Assembly (NCBI RefSeq): GCF_000420305.1
Contig: NZ_ATUR01000002.1
Span: 496,001-560,000, forward strand
From: Novosphingopyxis baekryungensis DSM 16222
Lineage (GTDB): Bacteria; Pseudomonadota; Alphaproteobacteria; Sphingomonadales; Sphingomonadaceae
Length of the DNA stretch: 64,000 bases
Direction of reading: 5' to 3'
Part shown: positions 1 through 9,248 of the stretch, one piece after another
Layout of the letters: every line of letters starts with the position of its first letter
How positions within the stretch are numbered: position 1 is the first letter of the stretch
Translations under genes and position numbers: made by a program
The notes under the pieces: generated by a model
The model's input: only the letters and a program-made list of their open reading frames with translations
Database searches by the model: none
What the model was told of the DNA's origin: nothing

Positions 1-1640
1 GTCAGATTGGGGAAATGATAGCCCTTGGTCACCAGCTGCGTGCCGACGATGATGTCTATCGCGCCGGCTTCCACGCGGGAGACGAACTCGGCGGCATGGG
101 CCGGGTTGGAGATGGTATCCGATGTGGCGACCACGCTGCGTGCCTCGGGGAAGAGCGCCTGCACCTCTTCGCAGATCCGCTCCACGCCGGGGCCACAGGC
201 CACGAGGCTGTCCGCCTCTCCGCATTCGGGGCATTTTTCCGGCAGTTTTTCCAGATGCCCGCAATGGTGGCAGGCCAAACGCCGGGTCAGGCGATGTTCC
301 ACCATCCAGCTGGTGCAATTGGGGCATTGAATCCGGTGCCCGCAATGACGGCACAGCGTGAGCGGGGCATAGCCGCGTCGGTTGAGAAACAGCAGCGATT
401 GCTCGCCCCGTTCCAGCCGTTCCTCGATCGCACGCACCAATGTCGGCGCGATCCAGCGGCCGCGTTCCGGCGGGTCCTGCAACAGATCGAGCGACTGGAT
501 GTCGGGCATCTGGGCCTTGCCGAAGCGCGAGGGGATGACGAGCTGCTCATAGCGCCCGATCTCCGCCATGTGGCGCGATTCCAGCGCGGGTGTGGCCGAT
601 GCCAGAATGACCGGCAGGCTTTCCATCAGGCCGCGCATCACCGCCACATCGCGGGCATGATAGCGCACGCCATCCTCCTGCTTGAAACTGGTCTCATGCG
701 CTTCATCCACGATGATGCAGCCCAGATTGGCATAGGGCAGGAAGAGCGCGGACCGCGCACCGACCACGACTTGCGCGCTGCCATCGGCCACGCCGCGCCA
801 GGTCCGGCGGCGCTGGGTGGAGCGCATGGAACTGTGCCACAAGGCAGGCTCCATCCCGAACCGCGCCTTGAACCGCTTGAGGAAGGCCTGGGTGAGGGCG
901 ATTTCCGGTAGCAATACCAGCACCTGCCGGCCGCGCCGCAACGCTTCGGCCACCGCCTCGAAATACACCTCGGTCTTGCCGGACCCGGTGACGCCGTCGA
1001 GCAGAATGGGCGAAAAGGCTTCGGCCTCGACAGCCGCGCGCAGGCGTGTGGCGGCTGTGGCCTGCTCTGCGGTCAGATCGACCGGTTGATGCTCCGGATC
1101 GAGCGGGATGAACGGCGCGTCTCCGCTCACTTCCACCGCTTCGAACGATCCGGCCTTGATCAGGCCGCGGATCACCGCGTCGGTCACACCGGCCTTGGCC
1201 GCCAGTTCGCGCACGAGACCCTGCTCCCCGTCCAGCTTTTCCAGCGCCAGTTCGCGCTGGGCGGTCATGCGGGGCGGGGCGGTGCCGGTATGGCGATATT
1301 CGATGATGGTTCCGCCGGGCCCGAGCGCGGACGAACTGGGCAATATCATGCGCATCACGGCGGCCAGCGGGGCCAGATAATAGTCCGCGGTCCATTCCGC
1401 CAGGCGGCGCAGTTCCGGGCGGATCGGAGGCGTGTCGACCACGGCCAGGATATTGCGCAGGCGGTTGTCGCCCACCTCCTCGACCTGGAACTTCTCTTCT
1501 TCCCAGACCACGCCCATCAGCTTGCGCGGACCCAGCGGCACTTCGACGATCGAGCCATGCTGAGCGGTCATGCCGTGGGGCACGCGGTAATCGAGCGGAC
1601 CGACGGCGGCGGTGCGCAGCAGAACGCGGGCGCGGTTCAT
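1..1640 (-). CDS. priA: Primosomal protein N' (PriA helicase), 3' end cut by window edge
   Basis: Superfamily 2 DNA helicase that restarts stalled replication forks. The reading frame runs from an ATG at 1640 to the window edge without a stop, about 546 codons, so the C-terminus is missing. Visible in order are the N-terminal DNA-binding part (begins MNRARVLLRTAAVGPLDYRV), a Walker A motif (GVTGSGKTE), a DEAH box (IIVDEAHE) and the zinc-binding cysteine cluster (CRHCGHRIQCPNC, then CHHCG and CPECG). The frame is open upstream to a TAG near 1704, with no better ATG. The Shine-Dalgarno site is weak. Identity is secure and the start is fairly sure. Confidence 0.95.
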   Translation of the reverse strand, partial: MNRARVLLRTAAVGPLDYRVPHGMTAQHGSIVEVPLGPRKLMGVVWEEEKFQVEEVGDNRLRNILAVVDTPPIRPELRRLAEWTADYYLAPLAAVMRMILPSSSALGPGGTIIEYRHTGTAPPRMTAQRELALEKLDGEQGLVRELAAKAGVTDAVIRGLIKAGSFEAVEVSGDAPFIPLDPEHQPVDLTAEQATAATRLRAAVEAEAFSPILLDGVTGSGKTEVYFEAVAEALRRGRQVLVLLPEIALTQAFLKRFKARFGMEPALWHSSMRSTQRRRTWRGVADGSAQVVVGARSALFLPYANLGCIIVDEAHETSFKQEDGVRYHARDVAVMRGLMESLPVILASATPALESRHMAEIGRYEQLVIPSRFGKAQMPDIQSLDLLQDPPERGRWIAPTLVRAIEERLERGEQSLLFLNRRGYAPLTLCRHCGHRIQCPNCTSWMVEHRLTRRLACHHCGHLEKLPEKCPECGEADSLVACGPGVERICEEVQALFPEARSVVATSDTISNPAHAAEFVSRVEAGAIDIIVGTQLVTKGYHFPNL

Positions 1641-1919
1641 GCGCGCGATTTCCGGCGCGCTGCGGGTGCGCTCAAGCCGGCGAGCTGCGCCGGAAGTTCG
1701 CAAGAGTCGCTATACGGTCCCGATAGATTTCGGCCTTCAAAAGAAAGGCGGTCAATCGATGCGGAGAATGGGTGGTGTGATGGGTGATAGGCCACGCGCT
1801 GCATATAGGCCGCGCGGCCCGCATAGGACAGGGCTGTCCCGAAAATTCGTTACGGAACCGTACGGCAAGCGGGGTGTTTCAGGCCTGTTACGCAATTACA
1901 GACCGACCGGAGTAATCTG
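1641..1919. other. Divergent intergenic region between priA and the lipoprotein gene
   Basis: These 279 bases separate the leftward priA from a rightward lipoprotein gene and must hold both promoters. No convincing gene is seen. The only clear signal is the Shine-Dalgarno sequence CGGAG at 1908-1912, seven bases before the lipoprotein ATG. A short near-palindrome (GTTACGGAACCGTACGG, about 1849-1865) is present, but I cannot assign it a role. Confidence 0.5.
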
Positions 1920-2216
1920 ATGATCACCATGAAAAAAGCTCTTCTTCCCGCTGCTGTGCTGATGGCCATGCCGCTTGCTGGCTGCGCCGATAATTACCTT
2001 GCCGAAGGCGCGGGCGCCGGTGGCCTGCTGGGCGCAGGCGTTGCCGCCGCCACGGGCGGCGATCTTGCCACAGGTGCCGCCGTTGGTGCCGCTGCCGGCG
2101 CTGCTGCCGGCTATTTCATCGATAAGAATGATGGCTGCGATGGCTATGACAGCCGTGGTCGTCTGGACGATGATTGCTATGGCACGCGCGGCTATCCGGC
2201 GCGTCGCCCCTACTGA
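1920..2216 (+). CDS. Small glycine-zipper lipoprotein
   Basis: A 98-residue envelope protein of unknown exact role. The start has a basic/hydrophobic signal and a lipobox (LAGC, Cys about residue 21), so the mature protein should be lipid-anchored. The centre is a Gly/Ala-rich zipper (GAGAGGLLGAG, GAAVGAAAGAAAG) as in small outer-membrane lipoproteins of the SlyB/YMGG type. The tail is polar with Asp, Tyr and two Cys. An internal ATG at 1929 followed by two Lys codons is a possible start, but the CGGAG at 1908-1912 fits 1920 better. It is a single gene with its own terminator. Confidence 0.75.
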   Translation: MITMKKALLPAAVLMAMPLAGCADNYLAEGAGAGGLLGAGVAAATGGDLATGAAVGAAAGAAAGYFIDKNDGCDGYDSRGRLDDDCYGTRGYPARRPY

Positions 2217-2235
2217 TCGGGCGATCATTTGATCG

Positions 2236-2277
2236 AAAAGAAGGGCGTGCCGTGCGATCGGCGCGCCCTTCTTTTTT
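2236..2277 (+). terminator. Rho-independent terminator of the lipoprotein gene
   Basis: A strong stem: AAGAAGGGCG on the left pairs with CGCCCTTCTT on the right, followed by T residues up to 2277. The A-rich left flank could let it act in both directions, which would also serve the convergent gene at 2311-2784. Confidence 0.85.
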
Positions 2278-2310
2278 GGGTAGTTCAGCGAAGCCGGGAG
2301 GGCCGCGGCG

Positions 2311-2784
2311 TTATTGAGGCCGAAACGGCAACACCCCGTCATATTGCGCTAGCGGTGGCGCGCCGGGCACCTTGGCGCCTGCGCGCAGCAGAAAGATATG
2401 CCGCACGATCTCAGCCTGCTGCTCCAGCCCGTACTGCTCCAGCCGCCAGCCCGGCTTCAGGCTATAATCATAACGGCAAAAGGGGTGGCGCTTCAGCGGC
2501 AGGAAGATGCCCTTCTGATACTGCCAGACATGCGTCATTTCATGGATGAACAGGCCCTGCCGGTGCAGCGGGCTTTCACAGAAATCGCCGCAGAACAGAT
2601 CGTCCTTCGGATGGAACCAGAGATGCCCATCGGGCGCCATGGTGACCCGTTTCGGCTGAAACGGAAACCATTTGCGGTGGTGCACGCGCACCCGTGCATA
2701 GTCGATCGCATGGCCGAAGATGCCGGCGCACATGGCTTGCTCCCCCGATGTCAGGGGGCGGCCGGATGGATGGGCACCGAACAA
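2311..2784 (-). CDS. Small zinc-metallopeptidase-like protein with HEMTH motif
   Basis: A 157-residue protein with HEMTH at residues 81-85, the classic zincin signature (two His ligands and a catalytic Glu). It sits in a context resembling the DUF4157/'Vgr-related' proteins seen in sphingomonads; that name implies no proven secretion-system link. There is no signal peptide. The start is uncertain: TTG at 2784 keeps an N-terminal segment (PLTSGEQ...FGHAIDY) that looks family-like, while the ATG at 2733 has a far better Shine-Dalgarno (GGGGGAG) but would remove part of it. It lies 4 bases downstream of the copper chaperone gene, probably in one operon. Confidence 0.65.
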   Translation of the reverse strand: MFGAHPSGRPLTSGEQAMCAGIFGHAIDYARVRVHHRKWFPFQPKRVTMAPDGHLWFHPKDDLFCGDFCESPLHRQGLFIHEMTHVWQYQKGIFLPLKRHPFCRYDYSLKPGWRLEQYGLEQQAEIVRHIFLLRAGAKVPGAPPLAQYDGVLPFRPQ

Positions 2785-2788
2785 GATG

Positions 2789-3364
2789 TCAGTCGGTCTG
2801 TGCCGGCGCGTCGGACGGCATGGCCGTGGTCGGTACGGAGCTGGGGGCCGGCGTTCCGATCAGCGCCGCCCTGTTCGCGTTGCCCATTTTCATATTCCCC
2901 ATATCGCCATCATCGGCAGCGCCGCCCATCGGCTGGATCGGCGCGGTGACAGCAATTCGCTCGCCATTGCCGAAAACAAAAACGAGGTCGATCTCGTTCA
3001 GTCGGCGTGCGGGCAGGTTGATCCCATACAGCATCACATGCTTGCCGCCGGGGCCGAAGCTGACATCTTCCTTCGCCGGCACCGCCACGCGCAGAAGCGG
3101 CTCCATGCGGCTGACATTCGTCTGCGGATCGCGCACGGTTTCATGCATCGCCACGCGCACGGCGGACGGGCTCAGCACATCTTCCAGCGTGGTCGGTTCC
3201 GGCCCGCCCTGAATGGTGAAGTAGAGCGCGGAGGGATTGCTCTCCACCGGATTGAGTTTCACCACCGCCTCGTTCACCGCCAGCACCGGGCCCTGACCGC
3301 AGGAAGCCAGGCCGATCGCGGCGGCCAAAGGCAGCAACGGAGCGAAAAAATATCGAGAGGTCAT
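2789..3364 (-). CDS. Copper chaperone PCu(A)C-type lipoprotein
   Basis: Periplasmic copper-binding protein of the PCuAC family, which delivers Cu(I) to the CuA site or other cuproenzymes. It is 191 residues with a hydrophobic signal and a lipobox-like LASC near residue 22. The family copper motif is recognisable: MHET (about residue 73), SRMEP (about 85) and GGKHVMLYG (about 106-114), supplying His and Met ligands. The C-terminal tail adds a Met/Asp stretch (MGNMKMGN). The ATG has a good ribosome site (AAGGGAA). It is divergent from dnaK. Confidence 0.85.
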   Translation of the reverse strand: MTSRYFFAPLLPLAAAIGLASCGQGPVLAVNEAVVKLNPVESNPSALYFTIQGGPEPTTLEDVLSPSAVRVAMHETVRDPQTNVSRMEPLLRVAVPAKEDVSFGPGGKHVMLYGINLPARRLNEIDLVFVFGNGERIAVTAPIQPMGGAADDGDMGNMKMGNANRAALIGTPAPSSVPTTAMPSDAPAQTD

Positions 3365-3433
3365 GGAATTCCCTTAGGGTTTGCAAGCTTTTCCGCGGGC
3401 GACGGTGGAACTGCAGCCTAATCCTCCGCCCGT

Positions 3434-3461
3434 CTTGTGCCAAGCAAATTGGCACCTATAT
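3434..3461 (+). promoter_or_regulatory. Predicted sigma-32 (RpoH) heat-shock promoter of dnaK
   Basis: CTTG at 3434-3437, exactly 17 bases, then CCTATAT at 3455-3461. This fits the alphaproteobacterial heat-shock consensus CTTG-N17/18-CYTATNT known from groE and dnaKJ promoters. Transcription would begin near 3468, giving a leader of about 75 bases before the dnaK ATG at 3543. Confidence 0.75.
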
Positions 3462-3542
3462 CGCGTTCCAGAGCAGATTGGTTCGATGCCGTAACGGGTC
3501 GGGCCAGCTTCCTACCACTGTCGAATATTTCGAGGGACAAAG

Positions 3543-5459
3543 ATGGCAAAAGTAATCGGTATTGATCTGGGCACGACGAATAGCTGCGTTGCTGTTATGG
3601 ACGGCGGCAAGCCCAAGGTTATCGAAAACGCGGAAGGCGCGCGGACCACGCCGTCGATCGTGGCGTTCGCAAAGGACAATGAGCGCCTTGTCGGCCAGCC
3701 GGCCAAGCGCCAGGCGGTCACCAATCCGGACAAGACCCTGTTCGCAATCAAGCGGCTCATCGGCCGCCGGTTCGACGATCCGACCACGAAGAAGGACATC
3801 GAGCTCGTTCCTTATAACATCGTCAAGGGCCAGAATGGCGACGCATGGGTTGAAGCGAGCGGCGAAAAATACAGCCCTTCCCAGATTTCCGCCTTCATCC
3901 TGCAGAAGATGAAGGAAACCGCCGAGAGCTATCTTGGCGAAACCGTGACGCAGGCCGTGATCACCGTGCCGGCCTATTTCAACGATGCCCAGCGTCAGGC
4001 AACCAAGGACGCCGGCAAGATCGCGGGTCTGGAAGTGCTGCGCATCATCAACGAGCCGACGGCGGCTGCGCTGGCCTATGGCCTCGACAAGGAAGAGAAC
4101 AAGACCATTGCGGTCTATGACCTTGGTGGCGGTACGTTCGATATCTCCATCCTGGAAGTCGGCGATGGCGTGTTCGAGGTGAAATCCACCAATGGCGACA
4201 CCTTCCTCGGCGGTGAGGATTTCGACTCCAAGGTGGTCGAATATCTCGCGGACGAGTTCAAAAAGGCCGAAGGCATCGATCTGAAGGGCGACAAGCTGGC
4301 CCTGCAGCGTCTGAAGGAAGCCGCTGAAAAGGCGAAGATCGAGCTGTCCAGCGCGCAGACCACGGAAGTGAATCTGCCCTTCATCACCGCAGACCAGAAC
4401 GGTCCGAAGCATCTGGTGAAGACGATCACCCGCGCCGATCTGGAAAAGATGGTCGATGCGCTGATCCAGCGCACGCTGGAGCCTTGCAAGAAGGCGCTCA
4501 AGGATGCCGGCCTCGACAAGGGCGGGATCGATGAGATCGTGATGGTCGGCGGCATGACGCGCATGCCCAAGGTGCGCAAGGTGGTCGAGGATTTCTTCGG
4601 TAAGGAAAGCCACACCGGCGTGAACCCCGATGAAGTCGTTGCCATGGGCGCGGCCATTCAGGCAGGCGTTCTGCAGGGCGACGTCAAGGACGTGCTGCTG
4701 CTGGATGTGACGCCGCTGAGCCTCGGCATCGAGACGCTGGGCGGGGTGTTCACTCGCATGATCGATCGCAACACGACGATCCCGACCAAGAAGAGCCAAG
4801 TCTATTCCACCGCCGATGACAATCAGAACGCGGTCACGATCCGGGTCTTCCAGGGCGAGCGTGAGATGGCCGCCGACAACAAGATGCTCGGCAATTTCGA
4901 TCTGGTCGGCATCCCGCCGGCCCCGCGCGGCGTGCCGCAGATCGAGGTGACGTTCGATATCGATGCCAACGGCATCGTGAACGTGTCGGCCAAGGACAAG
5001 GGCACCGGCAAGGAGCAGCAGATCAAGATCCAGGCATCGGGTGGTCTGTCCGATGCGGATATCGATCAGATGGTGCAGGACGCCGAGAAGTTTGCCGAGG
5101 AAGACAAGGAACGCCGTGCCGGCGCCGAGGCGAAGAACAACGCCGAGAGCCTTGTGCACTCGACCGAACAACAGCTCAGCGAGCATGGCGACAAGATCGA
5201 CGCCGGTCTGAAGACCGAAATCGAGACCGCTCTGGCCGAGACCAAGACGGCGATCGAAGGCGGCGATGCGGAAGCGATGAAGACCAAGTCCGAAGCGCTG
5301 GCGCAGGTTGCGATGAAGATGGGTCAGGCGATCTACGAGAAGCAGCAGGCCGAGGGCGGTGACGCCGATGCGGGCGCTGCGACCGGCGATGCGGCTGGCG
5401 GAGACGACGATGTGGTCGACGCCGAGTTCTCCGAGGTCGATGAAGACACCAAGGGCTGA
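3543..5459 (+). CDS. dnaK: Chaperone protein DnaK (Hsp70)
   Basis: ATP-driven cytosolic Hsp70 that folds and protects proteins with DnaJ and GrpE. It is 638 residues, the normal length. The ATPase domain begins with the phosphate-binding [11 protein letters not shown] (residues 6-16) and contains the DLGGGTFD signature. The substrate-binding domain follows from about residue 390, with a helical lid, and the C-terminus carries the acidic tail ending near [12 protein letters not shown] predicted sigma-32 promoter lies upstream and dnaJ lies 127 bases downstream. Confidence 0.98.
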   Translation: MAKVIGIDLGTTNSCVAVMDGGKPKVIENAEGARTTPSIVAFAKDNERLVGQPAKRQAVTNPDKTLFAIKRLIGRRFDDPTTKKDIELVPYNIVKGQNGDAWVEASGEKYSPSQISAFILQKMKETAESYLGETVTQAVITVPAYFNDAQRQATKDAGKIAGLEVLRIINEPTAAALAYGLDKEENKTIAVYDLGGGTFDISILEVGDGVFEVKSTNGDTFLGGEDFDSKVVEYLADEFKKAEGIDLKGDKLALQRLKEAAEKAKIELSSAQTTEVNLPFITADQNGPKHLVKTITRADLEKMVDALIQRTLEPCKKALKDAGLDKGGIDEIVMVGGMTRMPKVRKVVEDFFGKESHTGVNPDEVVAMGAAIQAGVLQGDVKDVLLLDVTPLSLGIETLGGVFTRMIDRNTTIPTKKSQVYSTADDNQNAVTIRVFQGEREMAADNKMLGNFDLVGIPPAPRGVPQIEVTFDIDANGIVNVSAKDKGTGKEQQIKIQASGGLSDADIDQMVQDAEKFAEEDKERRAGAEAKNNAESLVHSTEQQLSEHGDKIDAGLKTEIETALAETKTAIEGGDAEAMKTKSEALAQVAMKMGQAIYEKQQAEGGDADAGAATGDAAGGDDDVVDAEFSEVDEDTKG

Positions 5460-5482
5460 GCCCACATCGCATGACGACACAT

Positions 5483-5550
5483 CGTAGCTCCGGGCCTTTC
5501 TGGGTAGGGATCTCCTCTGCGGGACCTGCCCAGGCGGGGTCGGAGCTACG
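5483..5550 (+). repeat. Inverted repeat in the dnaK-dnaJ gap
   Basis: CGTAGCTCCG at 5483-5492 is repeated as its exact reverse complement at 5541-5550. Smaller nested complementarity (CTGGG/CCCAG) lies inside. In the mRNA this would form a long stem between the two chaperone genes. No T run follows, so it is not a standard terminator. It could be an attenuator, an mRNA processing or stability element lowering DnaJ relative to DnaK, or a REP-like extragenic palindrome. Confidence 0.6.
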
Positions 5551-5586
5551 ACATTTTGAATATACGAGAAGGGTTGGGGCCGCTTT

Positions 5587-6723
5587 ATGACCACCGCCGT
5601 CAATTATTACGAACAGCTCGGCGTCTCGAAGACCGCCGACGGCGCGACCATCAAGTCCGCCTATCGCAAGCTTGCCATGCAGCATCATCCGGATCGCAAT
5701 CCCGGCGATGCCTCGGCCGAAGCACGGTTCAAGGCCTGCGGCGAAGCCTATGAATGCCTGAAAGACCCGCAGAAGCGCGCGGCTTACGACCAATATGGTC
5801 ATGAGGCCTATACCAATGCCGCGCAGGGCGGCGGTGGCCGCGGCGGGGCCGGTGCGCAGGGCTTCGGCGATTTTGCCGATATCTTCGAAAGCATGTTCGG
5901 TGATGCCTTTGGCGGCGGCGGCAGCGCCCGCCGGCGCGGGCCGAGCCGCGGCGCGGATTTGCGCTACGATATCGAGATTACGCTGGAAGATGCCTATCAT
6001 GGCAAGGACAGCGAGATCGAAATCGAGGTGTCCGAACATTGCGACGATTGCTCCGGCACCGGCGCGCAGCCGGGAACCGAGATGCGCGGCTGCCAGATGT
6101 GCAACGGGCACGGCAAGGTGCGCGCGCAGCAGGGTTTCTTCGTGGTCGAGCGGACCTGCCCGACCTGTCAGGGCCGGGGTCAGGTGATCGAAACGCCGTG
6201 CCGCAGCTGCCGTGGTGAGGGCCGGGTGGACAAGGCCAAGACGCTCGATGTCAGCATTCCGCCGGGTGTCGACAATGGCACGCGCATTCGCCTGTCCGGC
6301 AAGGGCGAGGCGGGGCCGAATGGCGCGGCGCATGGCGATCTATATATTTTCGTGCATGTGCGTGAACATGCGCTGTTCCAGCGTGAGGGCACCACCCTGT
6401 TTGCCCGCGTGCCGGTGAGCTTCACTACCGCGGCGCTGGGCGGGTCCATCGACCTACCGGGGCTGGATGGCGAAGAGCACAGCATTCGCATCCCCGATGG
6501 CATCCAGTCCGGCAAGCAACTGCGCAAGCGCGGCGCCGGCATGCCCGTGCTGCAGGGGCGCGGGCATGGCGATCTGGTGGTGGAGATCGCCGTCGAGACG
6601 CCGACCAAGCTGTCTTCCCGGCAGAAAGAAATCTTGCGCGAATTCCGCGAGACCGAGACCGGTGACGAATGCCCTGAAGCCCAGGGTTTCTTTGGCAAGA
6701 TCAAGACGATGTTCGCAGAATAG
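5587..6723 (+). CDS. dnaJ: Chaperone protein DnaJ (Hsp40)
   Basis: Co-chaperone that delivers substrates to DnaK and stimulates its ATPase. It is 378 residues with full type-I architecture: J domain with HPD at residues 34-36, Gly/Phe-rich linker (about 75-115), four CxxCxGxG zinc repeats (Cys 152/155, 169/172, 191/194, 205/208), then the C-terminal substrate-binding barrels. The start is ATG. It is likely co-transcribed with dnaK through the intervening inverted repeat. Confidence 0.97.
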   Translation: MTTAVNYYEQLGVSKTADGATIKSAYRKLAMQHHPDRNPGDASAEARFKACGEAYECLKDPQKRAAYDQYGHEAYTNAAQGGGGRGGAGAQGFGDFADIFESMFGDAFGGGGSARRRGPSRGADLRYDIEITLEDAYHGKDSEIEIEVSEHCDDCSGTGAQPGTEMRGCQMCNGHGKVRAQQGFFVVERTCPTCQGRGQVIETPCRSCRGEGRVDKAKTLDVSIPPGVDNGTRIRLSGKGEAGPNGAAHGDLYIFVHVREHALFQREGTTLFARVPVSFTTAALGGSIDLPGLDGEEHSIRIPDGIQSGKQLRKRGAGMPVLQGRGHGDLVVEIAVETPTKLSSRQKEILREFRETETGDECPEAQGFFGKIKTMFAE

Positions 6724-6764
6724 GGCAGAGCGCATATTTGCCCCGGTAGGGGGCGGGCATGGGC

Positions 6765-9101
6765 TCAGCCGATCGCGGCGACTTCTTCTCTAAGGGTACG
6801 GATGAGCGGCTGGACGCGTTTCAGCCGCTCTTCTTCCTCATCCAGCACGGCGGTAAAGGCGCGCTTCTTGAACGCCACGATGTCCTCCGGCGGCGGCTGT
6901 TGGCCTGACGGCAGGGAAGAGAGCATGATGTCGATCATCCGCTCGGCACTGTCCAGCCGCCCCCACAGATAGTCATTCTCGCGATAGGCGCGGCTGAAAA
7001 ATGCCCCGAACAGATTGAATTCGATGCCTTTCAGCTTGGCGACCGTGCCGCCCGTGCGCAGCGTGCGCGCATCGTCCGGGGCGATCCGGTCCACCTTGAT
7101 CGGGTCGAACTCGCCCACACCCTCGCCCTCCAGCAAGGGCAGCGTGGCGATATCGAGCAGCGGAAAGCCGAGATAGGCGAGCAGCATGCTGCGCTGCGCC
7201 TCGGGCGGCAGTTTCTCGAACCCGCGGATCAGCAGAGTCTCGGCCTCGCCGTCCACCGCCATCAGGCCGCGCCGCTTGGCCATCTCGTCGAGCAGCTTGC
7301 CCGGTTCCTCCACCGCCAGCTGCGCGACTTGGGCAAAATCATCCCCGAGAAAATCGCCGGTTTCACGCTCCAGGTATAGCGCCAGGGCATCGAAGATGGC
7401 CGTTTCCATCGCGTCCAGTGCATCGCGGCCGGCCAGATCACGCATCTCCAGCTCATCGCTGAAATGTCGCGCCAGATAGCGGATGCGGCGGATGCGGAAG
7501 CGCAGATCATGCGCGCGGAAAAAGGCGATCGCCGCCGGATTGGCGTTGAGCTTTTTGGCATCTGCCATCTGCCCGAGGCCCTGGCCGTCAAGATAGCGGC
7601 TGAGCGTGCGCCGCACTTCGGAGAAGAAGTTCAGCTCCATGTCCGGACAGGCGCGCCGCAGCGTGGCGACAATATCATCGATAATGCCGTTGAGTTTCAG
7701 ATAGCCATAGGCCGCATAGCTATAGCCGGCGGCATCGGCGGCCTGCTGCTGCGCGCGGTCCCGCCAGCTGGCCAGGCGGCGGGGCGTGGGGCGCGACAGG
7801 AAAAAGGTGCGCTCGAACATCGCCTGCACGGTGCGTTCGGTATCGGCGCGCAGGCTGCGGGTGATTTCGCGCATCCGTTCGATGCGTTCGGACCGGCGCT
7901 CGATCGCTTCCAGACTGTCGCGGATCGGCTGTTCGCGCGGGATGCTGGAGCTGGCACCGAGGATGGTGGTGAACCAGCCGGGCACGCCGATGCGCTGGGC
8001 CTCCTTCTCCTCGTTTCGCACTTCGCCATTCAGATACACATCGGGGATCGGATCGATATAGACGAAGCGACGGTCCACCTCGCGCCGTGCCGGGCGGTTG
8101 CGCAATGCGCTCGCCGCCTGCGAAAAAGGGGCGTTGGCCAGCACCGATCCGTCGATCAGCGGCGTATCCTCCGCCCGGCCCGCCGCGAACTGTTTGGGCA
8201 GGATGCGCTCCAGAAACGCGTCACGCCGATCCCACTCGATCCCACGTTCGGCCAGCACATCGTCCAGCTCGCGGACGGTGAACGGCGGGAAGGCACCGGG
8301 GAAACTGGCCGTGGCCCGCGCGGCGAAAATCAGTTCTGCCGATGGCCCCAGCGAGTGCTCCCGGTCCTTGCGCGTGTCGAAGGAGATGGTCAGACGATGC
8401 TCGGTCTCCGTCACCTGATCGGGACTGTTGATCTTCAGTCTTTCACGATGCCCGTAGAAATCGGTCATCGTGACAAACAGATCGAGCGGTTGGCGTGCCG
8501 GCAGCAGCCGCGGACCCACGGGGCCCGCATTCATCGCCTCGCACGCATCGAACAGCAGCCGGGTGAACTCATGGCCACCAAAAGGCGGCGCAAACCAGCG
8601 TGCGCGCACGAAGCGGGACAGTTTGCCCGATATCTCCTCGCGCGCTTCGGCAGACACCGTCTTCTCGATCGCCACCGCTTTTTTGCGCAGCAGCGCCCAG
8701 GCGACGGGTTCCGCCCAGATCTTGCTGAACCGGTTTACGGGCCGTGCATCCTCGGACAACAGCTTGTCGACATCCGCCACTTCCAGCCACATGTCGGTCA
8801 GCGGGTCGAGCGAGCGCCCGGTGACGATGGCCTCGGCAAAGAAGATGCCGTTGATGCCGCCCGCGCTGGAGCCGGCCACGATATCGCTGACCACCCGCAG
8901 CCGCAGCTCAGCCTTGTCTTCTATCCAGTGCAGCAGATCGAGATACACCTGCTCGGTGCCCGGGGCCTCCTTCTCGCCATCGGCATGGGCGCGGCTGGCG
9001 CGCAGCAACCGCCAGACCTCTTTCAATGTGCCATGCATGTAGATCGCCAGGCTGACTCCGCCATAGCAGATCATGGCCAGCCGAAGTTCCTTTTCCCGCA
9101 T
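6765..9101 (-). CDS. Patatin-like phospholipase family protein
   Basis: A large (778 residue) patatin-family lipid acyl hydrolase. The N-terminus has the oxyanion region (YGGVSLAIYMHG, residues 13-24), the nucleophile elbow GSSAG (Ser about 79) and the dyad aspartate in LIDGSVLANAP. The long C-terminal extension is typical of the DUF3376 patatin-like group. There is no signal peptide, so it is probably cytosolic or peripherally membrane-bound. It converges with dnaJ and diverges from radA. The substrate is not predictable from sequence. Confidence 0.85.
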   Translation of the reverse strand: MREKELRLAMICYGGVSLAIYMHGTLKEVWRLLRASRAHADGEKEAPGTEQVYLDLLHWIEDKAELRLRVVSDIVAGSSAGGINGIFFAEAIVTGRSLDPLTDMWLEVADVDKLLSEDARPVNRFSKIWAEPVAWALLRKKAVAIEKTVSAEAREEISGKLSRFVRARWFAPPFGGHEFTRLLFDACEAMNAGPVGPRLLPARQPLDLFVTMTDFYGHRERLKINSPDQVTETEHRLTISFDTRKDREHSLGPSAELIFAARATASFPGAFPPFTVRELDDVLAERGIEWDRRDAFLERILPKQFAAGRAEDTPLIDGSVLANAPFSQAASALRNRPARREVDRRFVYIDPIPDVYLNGEVRNEEKEAQRIGVPGWFTTILGASSSIPREQPIRDSLEAIERRSERIERMREITRSLRADTERTVQAMFERTFFLSRPTPRRLASWRDRAQQQAADAAGYSYAAYGYLKLNGIIDDIVATLRRACPDMELNFFSEVRRTLSRYLDGQGLGQMADAKKLNANPAAIAFFRAHDLRFRIRRIRYLARHFSDELEMRDLAGRDALDAMETAIFDALALYLERETGDFLGDDFAQVAQLAVEEPGKLLDEMAKRRGLMAVDGEAETLLIRGFEKLPPEAQRSMLLAYLGFPLLDIATLPLLEGEGVGEFDPIKVDRIAPDDARTLRTGGTVAKLKGIEFNLFGAFFSRAYRENDYLWGRLDSAERMIDIMLSSLPSGQQPPPEDIVAFKKRAFTAVLDEEEERLKRVQPLIRTLREEVAAIG

Positions 9102-9248
9102 GGGTTAAGGCTTAGGCAAAGGCGGCGGGAGGGGCAAGCGTGCGGGGGCGGTATGCGCATCGCACGAAGTTGAAGGGAGACGCTATCCTATGTGCCGTGC
9201 TCCCCAAAAGGACTGGCGTTCTCTATCCGTTCTCGCTATCTCAAAGCG

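Noticed and set aside
3456-5603. Long leftward open frame opposite dnaK (about 715 codons)
   Set aside because: It is the antisense shadow of a GC-rich, highly expressed gene; the product is His/Leu/Arg-rich with no motif.
7464-9173. Long rightward open frame opposite the patatin-like gene
   Set aside because: Antisense shadow; the patatin strand carries the catalytic motifs.
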